Positions 33,199-43,979 of a stretch of DNA of 64,000 nt are shown piece after piece. The position numbers and the translations under genes are program-made. The stretch is from Fereydounia khargensis (taxonomy: Eukaryota; Basidiomycota; Ustilaginomycetes; Urocystidales; Fereydouniaceae): NCBI GenBank assembly GCA_026413255.1, contig JAOCZO010000004.1, forward strand, positions 487,382-551,381. Reading direction: 5' to 3'. How positions within the stretch are numbered: the stretch's first letter is position 1; the number at the start of each line of letters is the position of its first letter. Below the pieces are notes generated by a model. It was not told where the DNA came from. It was given only the letters and a program-made list of their open reading frames with translations, and searched no databases.

Positions 33199-33736
33199 TT
33201 AACGACGGCCACCTCGGCCTCGTGGCCCACCGCGTCCACGGCCTCGTCCTCGGTCGCCTCCTCGCCCACCTCGAGTACCAGGCTCCTTGCGCTTGCCCTT
33301 GGGCTTTGGCGCATCGTCTACTAGGAGCATGTCGAGTGGGAGTGCGTCTGGGAGAATCCAGTATCGGATGTGGTTGCCGCGGATGGAGAGCGTGTCGAGC
33401 GAGAGAGGGTCACGGCCACGAACAGTCATCTTGACAGTTTTGAGATATGTGTTCATCTGAATGTCGACGCCTGAAAGAAAGAAAGAAAGAAGAAAAGAAG
33501 GGGGAGGATGCAGGGCTTAGAGATGCACGAGACGGTCAAAGATAGGAAGGACTGCTGCTTACCAGTCACGGTGCCGTGGACGACTGTGCCGTTCTTGAGC
33601 TCGATGGTAACGCTCTCATTGTTGAGCTTCATCAGAAATCTGCCGGCAAGGGAGGTGAGAGTCGAGCTAATCAGCTACACAGGTCGCAGAGATTGTGCAA
33701 TTGGAGGAACGAACAAACTTACCGAACGAGCTTCAT
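33199..33736 (-). CDS. SMD1: Small nuclear ribonucleoprotein SmD1
   Basis: Three exons (33736-33723, 33639-33563, 33470-33199) encode 120 residues, matching human SmD1 (119). The protein starts [19 protein letters not shown] and contains both Sm motifs: Sm1 with [13 protein letters not shown], and Sm2 with [13 protein letters not shown]. It ends in an RG/GRG-rich tail, the site of symmetric arginine methylation by PRMT5-type enzymes. SmD1 is a core of the heptameric Sm ring on U1, U2, U4 and U5 snRNAs. The first exon is only 14 coding bases and is easy to miss. The second and third introns use GTAAGT/GTAAGC donors and the joins are in frame. Confidence 0.95.
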
Positions 33737-34564
33737 GGTGGGCAAGATTGCAAGAGCCTTGACCCTAACCTGATAGTATGGCTACGTTTGTGAGACTAAG
33801 CTCTACTGCAATAGCCCAGAACAGGATGGGGAGTCCGGCGTAGATGTGAGGGTGGTGTGAGATAGAGTCGCGTTGGTCGGTGGATTGTTGCTGCAGAATA
33901 TGTGTGGCATTCTAGACGTGGATGGCAGGCAGAAAGACCTCGGGTCGATCACGAGAAGGGGCCTCACACGTGACTCTAGGGAATCACCGATGTGCCACCG
34001 ATCTCTGAGCAGGGTGAACCCACTCGATGGGCGTCGCGAGTCGCGTCCCTGTCCACTTTCGCGTCAGGGTTGGCAATGGCGACCCTTTTTTTTTTGTGGT
34101 TGCCCTCCACAAGTGCTCAAACAGGGAAGGGTGAGCAGCAGAGCAGCAGAGCAGCAGAGCAGCAAGTGGGGAGGAGAGCTGCGTTGGCCAAAAGTGAACA
34201 AAGGCTGCTCTCCGTTCCATTTACATCTGCGCTGCTCTGCTCTGCTCTGCTCCCCTTCTTGTCATGATCTCGTCCCCGTTTCACACCCTACGTTAATCAC
34301 CTTTACCTTTTCTACCTGTAATCTTGAAACCCAAGTTCCCTCTCAGCCACCTAACGTTACTTGATCCTGTTCCAGAGCCAATCACCGCTTCTTCGTCTAG
34401 CTAGAAGATTGCTCTGGACGATTAGCCTCATGCTTCCGTCACCCATCGCATCTTTCTAGCAGCAGCATCTCCTCTCTGTCCGCATACAGCAACCAACTTG
34501 CAACTGTCAACTCATGCGCATCTCGAAACATACCAATCTACGCTGAATCTGAGCAACAGCCACC
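33737..34564. promoter_or_regulatory. Divergent promoter region, SmD1 / EXO1
   Basis: Contains a run of ten T (34086-34096) and an imperfect AGCAGAGC repeat (about 34136-34163), mirrored by a GCTCTGCTCTGC tract near 34230-34250. No gene is seen. Confidence 0.4.
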
Positions 34565-36958
34565 ATGGGTATCTCTGGTCTCCTCCCCCTTCTCAAGGAC
34601 ATCCATACTCCCAAGCATGTCTCCGACTATCGAGGCCAGACTCTTGGCGTTGATGCCTACGTATGGCTACATCGAGGCGCCTTCAGCTGCGCTCGTGAGA
34701 TCGTACTCGGCCAGCCTACCACCCGCTACATCTCCTACGCCGTCGGCCGAATCCTCATGCTTCAGCATCATGGCATCAAACCATACCTCGTCTTTGATGG
34801 AGACCGGTTGCCAGCAAAGCAAGGCACCGAACTTGATCGCGAGCACAAGAGGAACGAACACCTTCAGCGTGCCCGGGCCCTCGAAAAGGCAGGCAAGATG
34901 ACTGAAGCCAGAGAGATGTACGCCAAGTGTGTCGATATTACGCCCGCCATGGCATTCCAGTTGATCAAGTACCTCAGGCAGCACGACATTCCTTACGTCG
35001 TTGCTCCCTACGAGGCAGATGCTCAGCTTGCCTTTCTCGAGGACCAACGTATCATCGATGGCATCATCACCGAAGATTCTGATCTGCTCGTTTTTGGATG
35101 CCAGAAGGTACTCTTCAAGCTCGACCAGGCCGGTTCTTGTGTCGAGATCCTACGTTCACGCTTTGCATCTACCCGTCAAGTTCAACTCGCTGGCTGGACC
35201 TCGGTAGAATTCCGCCAAATGGCCATTCTAAGCGGCTGTGACTATCTGCCTTCCATCGTAGGCATGGGTCTCAAGAACGCCCATCGCTTTCTTAAACGTT
35301 ACAAAACTGTCGAGAAGGTCCTCCAAGCTGTCCGTCTCGAGGGCAAGATGAAAATCCCGCCTGGCTACGCGCACGAGTTCCGCAAAGCCGAGCTCACCTT
35401 TGTCCATCAACGGGTCTGGGATCCAACCAACGGACGCATGACCACGCTGACCCCTCTTCCAGACGGCACTGTAGATGAGGTGGTTCCTTTCATCGGTGCC
35501 CCGATTGAAGACAGCTTGGCTCACAAGATTGCCACGGGCGATGTCGATCCCACCTCTCGAAAACCTATCGTCGACCTAGTTCCTAACCCATCACCATCAA
35601 GGAGCAGCAGCACTAGTCGCTTGGCATCACGCACCTCGTCCCTCGTTCCCGGTCACGATCGTCCAGCATTCTCTCGGTCAAAGACGGAGACCGCAAAAGA
35701 AGCACCAAACCGGCCTGCATTGTCACCCTTCTACCGTGCTACTCCGCCAGCCAAGAAGAATGTCTCGAAAGAGGCTGGTCTCCAGACGATTAAAAGCTTT
35801 TTCGGCGCGAGCCAGACTCAAAAGACGAAATCTTCAACAGCCCAGCAAAAGATACCCTTACAGCCAAAAGACACCAATCGTCCCGACGCCTTTGCCTTCA
35901 TGGCCGGCTCCGGCAACGGGCTGAAACGCAAAGCGCATGAAAGCGACCCCGACGAACGGGAGAACCTGACCCCAGTCACGGAACCGACCCCTCCGATCAA
36001 GAGTCGCTTCTTCCCAAAAGCATCAGGATCTCAGCCGAAGGCGAGCAACCCATATCTAGAGCTCGATGGTCGCCTGCCTGACTCTCAGCGGAGCCTTACA
36101 GGGCGAGAAGGAGGACAGACTTTATCCTGGGATGACTGCGATGATCTCGGCGACCTCGTTCGCTCCTCACCTTCACGCCCGAGTACGTCTCAGGCGACCG
36201 AGAAGCGTGAGCTGCAGCAAACTGGACTGGCCGTCACACCGAGCAAGCGAAGAGGCCCAAAAGGCAAGATGAACGACGAGGATGGCCCGAACGATTCGGA
36301 CGAGGAGAGCGGGTTCATCTCCAGCCCGGCATCATCTGCCAAGGGGCAGACCCCCTCTCAATCGTCGGAAGGAAAAGAGCGGCAGAAAACGTTGTCTCCT
36401 CGCAGTCACGTCACTCGAAGGGACGCCTCTCCCATTTCGCCGCTATTGCGTGGCAACTCCACATGGAACAGCGACGTGCTGAGCTCAGATCCGATCGAGG
36501 CTGACGAAGAGCAGGAAGGGAACAGCAGCCTGTCCATGGGTGGACATGGCCTCATGGCTCGGTTCGGATACGCGCCAGTCATGGGAGGGTCAGACCGAAT
36601 GATGGCACCTAGGCAGACTAATGGCAAGAGGGTCTCGCCACCACGCCTTGGCAACGAGTCCAAGCTGAGCATGCAACCTGTAACGCCGGAACCGAGCACT
36701 TCGAGGCTCGACGCATTCCGTTTTCGTGCGTCCGAACCCAAGCGTCAGCGTCGTACGGATGTGATGCCGCTCTCCGCGCCAGCGTCAGAGGGGCGACCGC
36801 CTCTGAAGAGTGTTGTGTCTACCCCGTCAGTGCGACCCACGCTTGCGTTCGCCGGTGATGTGGGCGAGAGTGGTCAAGATCGCTGCAGGCCTGTAAGGGT
36901 TGCCCATTCATTCTTGGAGCAGTTCAAGTATGGGGGCACAGGAGCAGAGGGACAGTAG
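34565..36958 (+). CDS. EXO1: Exonuclease 1 (EXO1), Rad2/XPG family nuclease
   Basis: A single exon encodes 797 residues. Residues 1-95 are the N-terminal XPG region (MGISGLLPLL, VDAYVWLHRG, FDGDRLPAK). Residues about 130-230 are the internal region with the acidic catalytic cluster (PYEADAQL, TEDSDLL, LSGCDYLPS). A helix-hairpin-helix part follows (GMGLKNAHRFLKR). This is the EXO1 form of the family, a 5'-3' exonuclease of mismatch repair and DNA end resection. The C-terminal half is disordered and Ser/Pro-rich. It holds a KSRFF motif (479-483) resembling Mlh1-interacting peptides and an LQTIKSFF motif (406-413) resembling a PCNA-interacting peptide without its first Gln. The start fits because Met1 and the following Gly begin every family member. 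Confidence 0.93.
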   Translation: MGISGLLPLLKDIHTPKHVSDYRGQTLGVDAYVWLHRGAFSCAREIVLGQPTTRYISYAVGRILMLQHHGIKPYLVFDGDRLPAKQGTELDREHKRNEHLQRARALEKAGKMTEAREMYAKCVDITPAMAFQLIKYLRQHDIPYVVAPYEADAQLAFLEDQRIIDGIITEDSDLLVFGCQKVLFKLDQAGSCVEILRSRFASTRQVQLAGWTSVEFRQMAILSGCDYLPSIVGMGLKNAHRFLKRYKTVEKVLQAVRLEGKMKIPPGYAHEFRKAELTFVHQRVWDPTNGRMTTLTPLPDGTVDEVVPFIGAPIEDSLAHKIATGDVDPTSRKPIVDLVPNPSPSRSSSTSRLASRTSSLVPGHDRPAFSRSKTETAKEAPNRPALSPFYRATPPAKKNVSKEAGLQTIKSFFGASQTQKTKSSTAQQKIPLQPKDTNRPDAFAFMAGSGNGLKRKAHESDPDERENLTPVTEPTPPIKSRFFPKASGSQPKASNPYLELDGRLPDSQRSLTGREGGQTLSWDDCDDLGDLVRSSPSRPSTSQATEKRELQQTGLAVTPSKRRGPKGKMNDEDGPNDSDEESGFISSPASSAKGQTPSQSSEGKERQKTLSPRSHVTRRDASPISPLLRGNSTWNSDVLSSDPIEADEEQEGNSSLSMGGHGLMARFGYAPVMGGSDRMMAPRQTNGKRVSPPRLGNESKLSMQPVTPEPSTSRLDAFRFRASEPKRQRRTDVMPLSAPASEGRPPLKSVVSTPSVRPTLAFAGDVGESGQDRCRPVRVAHSFLEQFKYGGTGAEGQ

Positions 36959-37387
36959 CAGCTGCGGTGCAATATGAACAATAGCATTTATCACCCCGTG
37001 GTCAAGTGAATGCTCTGTGAGTGTGTGGATCCGTGGTGGTGTAGTGTCTTCGGGGTAATTTTGTCGTCTCGGCTGCAACAGCTTGAACAAGGAATGCATG
37101 AATGCACGCAGGCAAGCAAGCAAGCCCGCTCAGGGTCCAACTCAGTCCACCATTCCAGCAACCGTACCGTATCTTATCAGCCGAGCTGGCAGAAAGCGCG
37201 GTTAGCGCGGCAAGCGCCAAGCTTCGTCTCGGGCTGCGGGCCACTCCCACACTTTCTTTGTCCGTCGCTCTGGATGGAGCTCAGACGAGAGCTCACAAGC
37301 AGTACAGTATGATTTGTATATATAGGGGGATTGCTCTAGCACCTTATCCACGAGGCGGCTTGTTTCGTCCCAGTCTATCAACCAACC
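36959..37387. other. Intergenic region, EXO1 to ammonium transporter
   Basis: A TACAGTA word (37303-37309) and the TATA-like stretch TTTGTATATATAGG (about 37313-37326) precede the transporter start by about 60-85 bases, a candidate core promoter. Nothing else is apparent. Confidence 0.4.
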
Positions 37388-39228
37388 ATGACTCTTCCAA
37401 AAGGTGCTCTTGACGCGTTGGCGCTGTGGGAACAGTGCGACAAGCTCGACACGCTCTTCGTGCTATTCTGCACTACTGCCTGCTGGCTGGTGGTTCCAGC
37501 AATTGGCATGGCATACTCCGGATACTCAATCAAGCGAAATGGGTGAGCTGCTGCTGCCTCAACTCAGGCACAAGGCTACAAGTTGACCTGATCACTGTCT
37601 CCTTACAGTCTTGCCTCGTACTTTCCTTCCCTGTTGGCCATCATCTGCGTCACCGTGCAATGTGAGTCGTGCTGGCTTTGAGTGAGTCATTGAGAGAGAG
37701 TAGGACATACTGATCGATGGCATCAGGGTGGGCGGTCGGCTACTCGCTTGCCTTCTCTCCTGGCGGCACGAGCGTAATCGGCGACTTGCAGTACGCCTTC
37801 CATCGCGGCGTGGGCGCTGACCCTGTCGGAACGATCCCAGCGGTTCTCTTTTCCATGTTCCAAATGGTATTTTGCGCCACTGTATGTGCCATGTCGATCG
37901 GAGGTAGTGTAGAGCGCGGTAGGCTCCTCCCAATTGTGCCTTTCATCTTTGTGAGTATGGCTCACCAGCTCTGTAACTTTCCAGTCACTCCCTGACTCTT
38001 CTGCTTGATATCTTTAGCTCTGGTCCAGCTTCGTATATTGGTAAGTAAGCAAGCGTTTGACTATTCGGGATCGGATCTCAGCCGCTGATCCTTGTAAACC
38101 TTCGCACCGCCCGAATAGCCCGCTAGCCCACATGGTTTGGTCGGAAGGAGGATTTTTGGCAAATCTGTACGTTTCAGCGCCTATATGACGGCTCCATTCC
38201 TCAGCTAACATGCTTGATCTCGCTACAGTGGCGTTCTCGACTTTGCTGGAGGAACGCCAGTCCACATCTGCAGTGGAGCTTCAGCTACTGCGCTAAGCGT
38301 GTACCTATCAAACCCACTGTTCCGCTCACGCAAGTCGGCTAAGCGGACTCCTTCGCACATCAAGCTCCACAAGCCTCACAACATTAGCAGCAGTACGTCT
38401 TGTTAAACACTTCCATACCGATGAGAACATTCGCTAACTTGCTCGCATCAGTGCTGTTCGCCATGATCCTCATCTGGAGCTGCTGGCTACCGTTCGAGAG
38501 TGGCACCGCTCTTGCGCTCAACTTTAAGGCCGTCATGGCTTTCGTCGTTGCCAACATGGCTGCTGCGGCCGGAGCGCTTACCTGGATTCTGACCACCTGT
38601 ACGTCCCCCTCCACTCTCGTGTTTCTGCGCACGAGCAAAACTGATGCGAACCTCGTCTCTAGTCCTTGAAGAAGGGAAATGGTCTCTGGACAGCGCCACC
38701 TTGGGCATGCTCGCTGGACTCGTGATGATCACGCCAGCTGGAGGGTTTGTCGGACTGACTGATGCGTTGTTCCTTGGAATCATTGGCTCTACCCTCTCGC
38801 GCCAGATGCTCAAGTTCAAGTTCACCTCTATCGCAGCCGAGAGGCGGTGGGTCGACCCTGCAGACGTGTTTACCACTCATGCGTTTGGCGGACTGTGTGC
38901 AACGCTGATGACCGGCGTCTTTGCGAGCCGAGAAGTGGCGGCGTACGATGGCGCAACAGACATCGTTGGAGGCGTCCTGCACGATGGTAACATTCGTCAG
39001 CTTGCCATTCAGCTGGTGGAAGGCCTACTCGGTGGCGCCTGGAGCTTTGGTGCTAGCTTTATCTTTATCGCTCTCATTGACTGCGTCCCTGGATTCGAGG
39101 TCCTCGCAACGGACGACGAGGTCATGGGTGGTATGGACGCTTCGCAGATGCTCGAGTCTCTATCGGGCGAGCACGCACTTGACGAGGATGAGTATGAGCC
39201 CTTCCACAAGCCAGTCCAGCTGGTCTAA
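37388..39228 (+). CDS. Mep/Amt ammonium transporter, Mep2-like
   Basis: Eight exons (37388-37542, 37609-37661, 37727-37950, 38018-38040, 38119-38166, 38229-38392, 38452-38598, 38663-39228) give 459 residues. All introns are 51-78 bases with GT-AG ends. Eleven membrane helices are expected. Signature segments are MAYSGY, WWAVGYSLAFSPGG, the conserved DFAGGTPVH with Asp172 and His180, and THAFGG with His344. The two pore histidines are both present. In yeast this distinguishes Mep2, a transporter and receptor for filamentous growth, from Mep1/3, which carry Glu at the first site. The smut orthologue by this criterion would be Ump2. That assignment is inference. One exon is only 23 bases, so the splice model rests on frame continuity. 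Confidence 0.92.
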
Positions 39229-39669
39229 GAGTATGGACAAGTCCCGCTGTGCTACCTTTGTATTCGGCGCAAGTACAGTACCTTTAAACAAAACCAAGCT
39301 CAATTCAACGTGTCTTTAGCAACGACGACGGGCTGTGAGTGTATTGTCATTCATTGCCCCGTCATGATTTTTCTACCTATTTACTGGGGGAAGGCGGTTC
39401 CAAACAAAAGCAATCGAGACAGGAAAAGGTGCAGGAAAGTTGTGGTGTTGGGATTCTTCGCGGGCAGCTTCGAAGTGCGGACATGCATCGCGATGCCATC
39501 TCTCACCAACATAATTCACCAAAGGTGACTGCATATCGACACGACACAAACATCCGGACGACAGACAAACCAGCCAAGAGGAGTGTAGGGTTTCAAAAAA
39601 TGCGCAAAAATCCGTTCCGTTACTGAATACAAAAACAACAACATTGGTGGGGTAAGCTGGTATCAGGGA
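39229..39669. other. Convergent 3' intergenic region
   Basis: A TACAGTAC word (39274-39281) lies just after the ammonium transporter stop, followed by A-rich sequence. No coding sequence is visible. Confidence 0.35.
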
Positions 39670-41844
39670 TCAGGGTGTCGAGGGATCTGAGAGCATCGGA
39701 GCGCTAAATTGCTGGACAGCGGTGCTATTGGGCTCGCCATGGATCGGTTCGTGTTTCTGCAGGGGTCGAAGGACGCGGAGGGATCGATCGCCGTGGGCAT
39801 CGTAGCCAACTTGCCACGAGAGCATGGTATCTTTGGCGTCGTCTGGGCAGACTGCGCCAGCGTAAGGAATCATGCCGGCATACGCGCCCTTCAGATGGCG
39901 AGTTCGTCCGAGCGACTTGGTGAACAGTAGTAGCAGCATCCACGCTGCTAGTACGATCACACCGAATACCAATGGAAGGAAACCAGCTCCGTACGCGCTA
40001 TGGTAGCATGTTCCAATCTTGCCTCCAGTACTGAGCACCTCCACAGGTGCCAGGTCGAGTGCTGCAACACCGTTGAAGCCAAGGTTGGTGCGGACAAAGG
40101 AAGCGGCAAGGCGCGCAAGCCATTGTGCTGTGATCTTGGTGCCACTCTGCAGCGTGATTTGATCGAAACCTTCCGAAAGCAACGGGAGAGCGCCGTATCC
40201 GGGGTCTGACAGACTGTTCAGCCAATCGTTTACAGCATTCTCGAGAAGAGTAATGATACCACCGCTGCTTCCAGCTCCAGTCCTTGACGAGCCACCAAAT
40301 CCATATCGACTTTGGATGTAGTGCTCTGTGGCACCTTGAGGGTTCTCGCTCAGCGTGAATCGAATATAAGGCTCCATCACGTTGAATACATGGTCTTGTC
40401 CGTCGTCACTCTCGCTGTAGTAATCGGCCCATGTTGTATGCAGATCACTGGGCACCCGGGTGACGCTGGTTCGCACCGTGCCGTTGACTTCCGCAGATAC
40501 TTCTGCATTGACCATGTTGATCATCGTGGTAGTTGCGCAAACATACTTTTGCAGGCCGACCGCTAGTTCAGTCGAGCCTAAGACTGAGCCTCCATAGCTG
40601 TAGAGGGAACATGCGTAGCCTGGGGTTGCACTCGTTCGGTTGAAGCTCGTCGGCAAGCCAAGTGCGCTCTGCAGAGCAGTTGTACAATTTCGCAGGATGT
40701 CGTTTGTCGGGGTGTTGAGGGTGCTGTTGGTCTCTGTCGCATTTATTGGGCGGTCGAGAATGTACTGGCGCACGGCGGCTGCAGGGCTGACCCTTGTCTG
40801 GCTGAAGTTGGATGTTCTGATTCCGTTAACAACAGGGAATTGAGCATAATAGTCCCGGTAGTAGTCTCGAATCTGCCCGACCGTCTGATTCAGCGCATCA
40901 CGCATGTACTCTGGGCCGAAGAACCGGAGGTCAAAGTCTTCAACCCAAGAGTCGACACTTGGATCACCGCTGTCGACTAGTTTGGATGTGACAAGCCCGG
41001 TGTTGATACAGGCTACGTCCATCTCTAGAGACATGGCGTTTTTGAGTTCTACCTTGTGCTCAGGTCGGAGGTGAGGAACACCAAAAATGACAGTCAGACC
41101 GTTCTGGCTCGGATCGATCGCCATTCCGTTTACGATGTCGGCGGTTGTGTTGAGCTGCGTCGCAAAGGAAGTGATGAAACGGTTCTCGTACCCTCCAGAG
41201 AAGGGCCTTGCATTCTTAGACAGCATTCGAGGCATTAAGACGTCGGTATCTGTTGTGTTCAGTTGGAAGGATGACAGGTCATCTGCGGCATACGTAGTGT
41301 TGCGCCAGTCGGTGCAAGCTCCCAAGGTGATGTTACCATCCCCTCGAGTAAAAACTTCGACGGAAGAGCAACTAAAGCGTTGGACTGTACTGGGATCCGT
41401 TCCGTTAATCAAGTTGCTGGCAATGACGTCTCGTGCATTCTGAATGCTTCCAACTGAAGCAGGTCGCTCATAGTACACGGGTCCAGGTACGTCGCATGAG
41501 AAGAAGCCGAGGAAGCCAAGGTCACTCAGCGATACGAAGAGCGTAAAGAGCATCGAGAAGCCCACTGCGGCTACCAAGTTTGTCGATACTGTTGGACCAT
41601 TTCGTGATCGTCCAAAGATCTTACTGAGGACCCATTTACCTGAGGAGGAAAAGGCTGTCTGGTAGCTCATTTGGCGGTTCACGACATCGTGGACAGTAAT
41701 CGGGGCGGCTGATGGAGCATGAGCTACGATCAGGTACCCAGTCGCTGTAAGCCCAAAGAAGGCAACGATCTGGATCACTGCACGTAGGATGAAGGTCAAT
41801 TGACCGACAGTCACGTCCGAAGACACGACAAAGTAGTTGGACAT
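39670..41844 (-). CDS. Large membrane protein with glycosylated ectodomain, unknown function
   Basis: A single exon encodes 724 residues. Hydrophobic segments lie near residues 17-41 (ILRAVIQIVAFFGLTATGYL), 89-117 and about 640-661 (VFGVIVLAAWMLLLLF). Between the second and third is an ectodomain of roughly 520 residues with about a dozen N-glycosylation sequons and many cysteines in pairs (FSCSSVEVF, GACTDW). A short cytoplasmic tail of about 60 residues follows. Two helices, a large extracellular loop and one final helix are reminiscent of the fungal-specific membrane proteins often annotated only as hypothetical. I do not recognise a family, and no catalytic motif is visible. A cell-surface sensor or wall-associated protein is a guess. 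Confidence 0.8.
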   Translation of the reverse strand: MSNYFVVSSDVTVGQLTFILRAVIQIVAFFGLTATGYLIVAHAPSAAPITVHDVVNRQMSYQTAFSSSGKWVLSKIFGRSRNGPTVSTNLVAAVGFSMLFTLFVSLSDLGFLGFFSCDVPGPVYYERPASVGSIQNARDVIASNLINGTDPSTVQRFSCSSVEVFTRGDGNITLGACTDWRNTTYAADDLSSFQLNTTDTDVLMPRMLSKNARPFSGGYENRFITSFATQLNTTADIVNGMAIDPSQNGLTVIFGVPHLRPEHKVELKNAMSLEMDVACINTGLVTSKLVDSGDPSVDSWVEDFDLRFFGPEYMRDALNQTVGQIRDYYRDYYAQFPVVNGIRTSNFSQTRVSPAAAVRQYILDRPINATETNSTLNTPTNDILRNCTTALQSALGLPTSFNRTSATPGYACSLYSYGGSVLGSTELAVGLQKYVCATTTMINMVNAEVSAEVNGTVRTSVTRVPSDLHTTWADYYSESDDGQDHVFNVMEPYIRFTLSENPQGATEHYIQSRYGFGGSSRTGAGSSGGIITLLENAVNDWLNSLSDPGYGALPLLSEGFDQITLQSGTKITAQWLARLAASFVRTNLGFNGVAALDLAPVEVLSTGGKIGTCYHSAYGAGFLPLVFGVIVLAAWMLLLLFTKSLGRTRHLKGAYAGMIPYAGAVCPDDAKDTMLSWQVGYDAHGDRSLRVLRPLQKHEPIHGEPNSTAVQQFSAPMLSDPSTP

Positions 41845-42757
41845 GTCGTAGAGGGATTCAGTAGCCGGCGAGTTGCCAGGGAGGGGTCTTGGCAGGTGTA
41901 ATGTGTGCCACTTTTATTCCTCGGGACCTCCCATGAAGCGATGCTGCAACTCGCAACGACAAGTGGGGGAGTCACCCGGCTGCATGGTCAGCTTCTGAGG
42001 CCTGAACTTACAGCATCTCGATAGAACGTGCTATCCTATGCTATGCTCCCGTCATGAGAAAGGCGGTATTGCTTGCGTCTAGGAGCACAGGAGCAGAAAG
42101 GTGGAAAGTTGCCTTTCTTTGATCTTCAAGAAGCCTTTGTCAGGTGAGAGTGTTCGCGTGCTGAAGGCTGGCCTCGGTAATGCAAGTCGCTTGCTGGATT
42201 TTTGCAAAGCCACTCTCGCTATCATGCTTTGTTCTGTACCCACAGCTCGCGTGGAGATGTAGGACATACAGGACTTGCTGAGTTCGGCAAGGCTTCAAAA
42301 TGCTCTGCTATCACTTTGCAGAAAAGATGGCTTTCATGTACGATGGACTGCCATGTCCAATTGATGCGACTCGCCAGTCAGCTGTCACGCAAACGTGCCC
42401 GACAGGGACAAGGAACGAGGCCTGTGGCCTGTGCCTGTTGTAGTCGGTGTTTCAATTCATGTGAACACAGCCACATTGTTCTGTGATGGAATCCGGCGGA
42501 AGCGGGTCAAGAGCCTACCATCCGCACATAACTTATCGTGATGCGCCGGAAAGATCCCCAGATCCTCTCAGGAACCAATCTCTTCTTGCCGTCACCACTC
42601 ACATTCCTTGTCAGTGCCTATACGAGTGCCGACACTTCATTGCCGTACCGTCACGCTCTTCTTGGTCACAGTAGCTTGTAAGTTTACGATAATTGATTAG
42701 TTATCCAGTGCTTTCCGTGAAGTGTCAATAATGTACGGTCTAGCATAAATCTTGCGC
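41845..42757. other. Intergenic region
   Basis: This is upstream of the glycosylated membrane protein gene and downstream of the dehydrogenase gene. I see only short frames with atypical composition and no convincing gene or repeat. Confidence 0.35.
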
Positions 42758-43979
42758 CTAGATCTCAGGCATTGGCTTCATAGTCCGGGACATGCTGATG
42801 ATTTGCCTGCCTGCACGGCGGCGGATCCAGTTCTGGACAGAATGAGGGAAAGCTCTGAGCATGGCAGCAGACCTCATGCGGTGAGGGAGGTAGATGGCCT
42901 GAGACTGGCCCGAGAAGAGGGCATCAGTAATAGCAGCGCTGACCTGCTCGGCTGTGAGGAAGTCCTTATAGAGCTCAGGCTTGAAGAGCTTGTCCGTCAT
43001 GGGGGTCGTGACCCAGTAAGGGTGAACGACGCTGTTTTCGGGGTCAGTGAGGTAAGTTCTGTCAGAAATAGGTAGCACAGAAAGGGAGAGTGTCATCACG
43101 AGTCGAAAAGTTGTGCACTTACGTCGTGAGCACACCAGGCTTGTTGTAGATCAGGTCGAGGTCGTTCCTGAGACCTTCGTGGAGAGCCAGAGCGCCGACC
43201 TTGCTGGCGCAGTAGTCGGTGGCGGTGGGGCACGTGGCAAAGGAGGCCATGCTGGCCACGGTGACAATGTGACCGTGGTTGGCTCTGAGCATGTCGGGCA
43301 GGAATGCCTGGCAGGTGTGGAAGTGAGCGATGAGGTTGACCTTGAGTGTGAGCTCGACACGCTTGGGATCGTTCGCGATAAAGTGCTCGCCAGCGTTGGG
43401 TACACCGGCCTGTAGGGAAGAGAAAGATCATGAAAGTCCAGTCAGCGGAGGAGAGAGAGGGAGAAAGGTGCGTGTACACCAACGGTCATGCTTTCTGCTC
43501 ACATTGTTGACGAGGACGGTGACCTTGCCTAGGTCCTTGTTGATCTGCTCCTTGGCCTTGAGGATGTCTTCGTGGTTGGTGAGGTCGGTTTTGTAGAACT
43601 TGACACGCTCTGTAGCGATGAGAGGGGTGTTAGTACGCGGTCGAAACAAGAAGCAAGCATGGTTGTCTGCTGGCTACTCACGGTTGAGAGTGATCGACTT
43701 GGGCTCGAGGATGTCAAGGATGGCCACCTTGGCGCCGGACTGGATGAGGCGGCGGACGAGGTCAGCGCCGATGCCACTCGAGCCGCCGGTGACGATGACA
43801 ACCTCCTTGCTCCAGTCAGACCACGCCTTCTTTGCCTTGCGGCGGGCGTTGCGAGCCAAGGCGGATCGCAGAAGAAGGAGACCGGCGAGCCCGAGCGCAG
43901 GGATGAATGCCTTGGACTGGGAAAAGCGGTTGTAGTGGGGCTGCACCTGGTTGAGGAGAGAGCTGAGTTGCTGCGACAT
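42758..43979 (-). CDS. Membrane-associated short-chain dehydrogenase/reductase
   Basis: Four exons (43979-43682, 43609-43503, 43409-43123, 43058-42758) give 330 residues. A hydrophobic N-terminal helix (FIPALGLAGLLLLRSAL, about 25-41) precedes a classical SDR domain. The Rossmann motif is TGGSSGIG (64-71), the NNAG motif is at about 134-137, and the catalytic set is Ser188, Tyr201 and Lys205 in DYCASK. The N-terminal anchor and overall layout resemble the SDR16C/retinol-dehydrogenase or lipid-oxidoreductase group, which works at the ER or lipid droplets. The substrate is unknown. The gene is divergent from a membrane-linked methyltransferase 0.85 kb away, so the two may share regulation. Exon 2 is 107 bases and each join preserves the frame. 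Confidence 0.88.
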
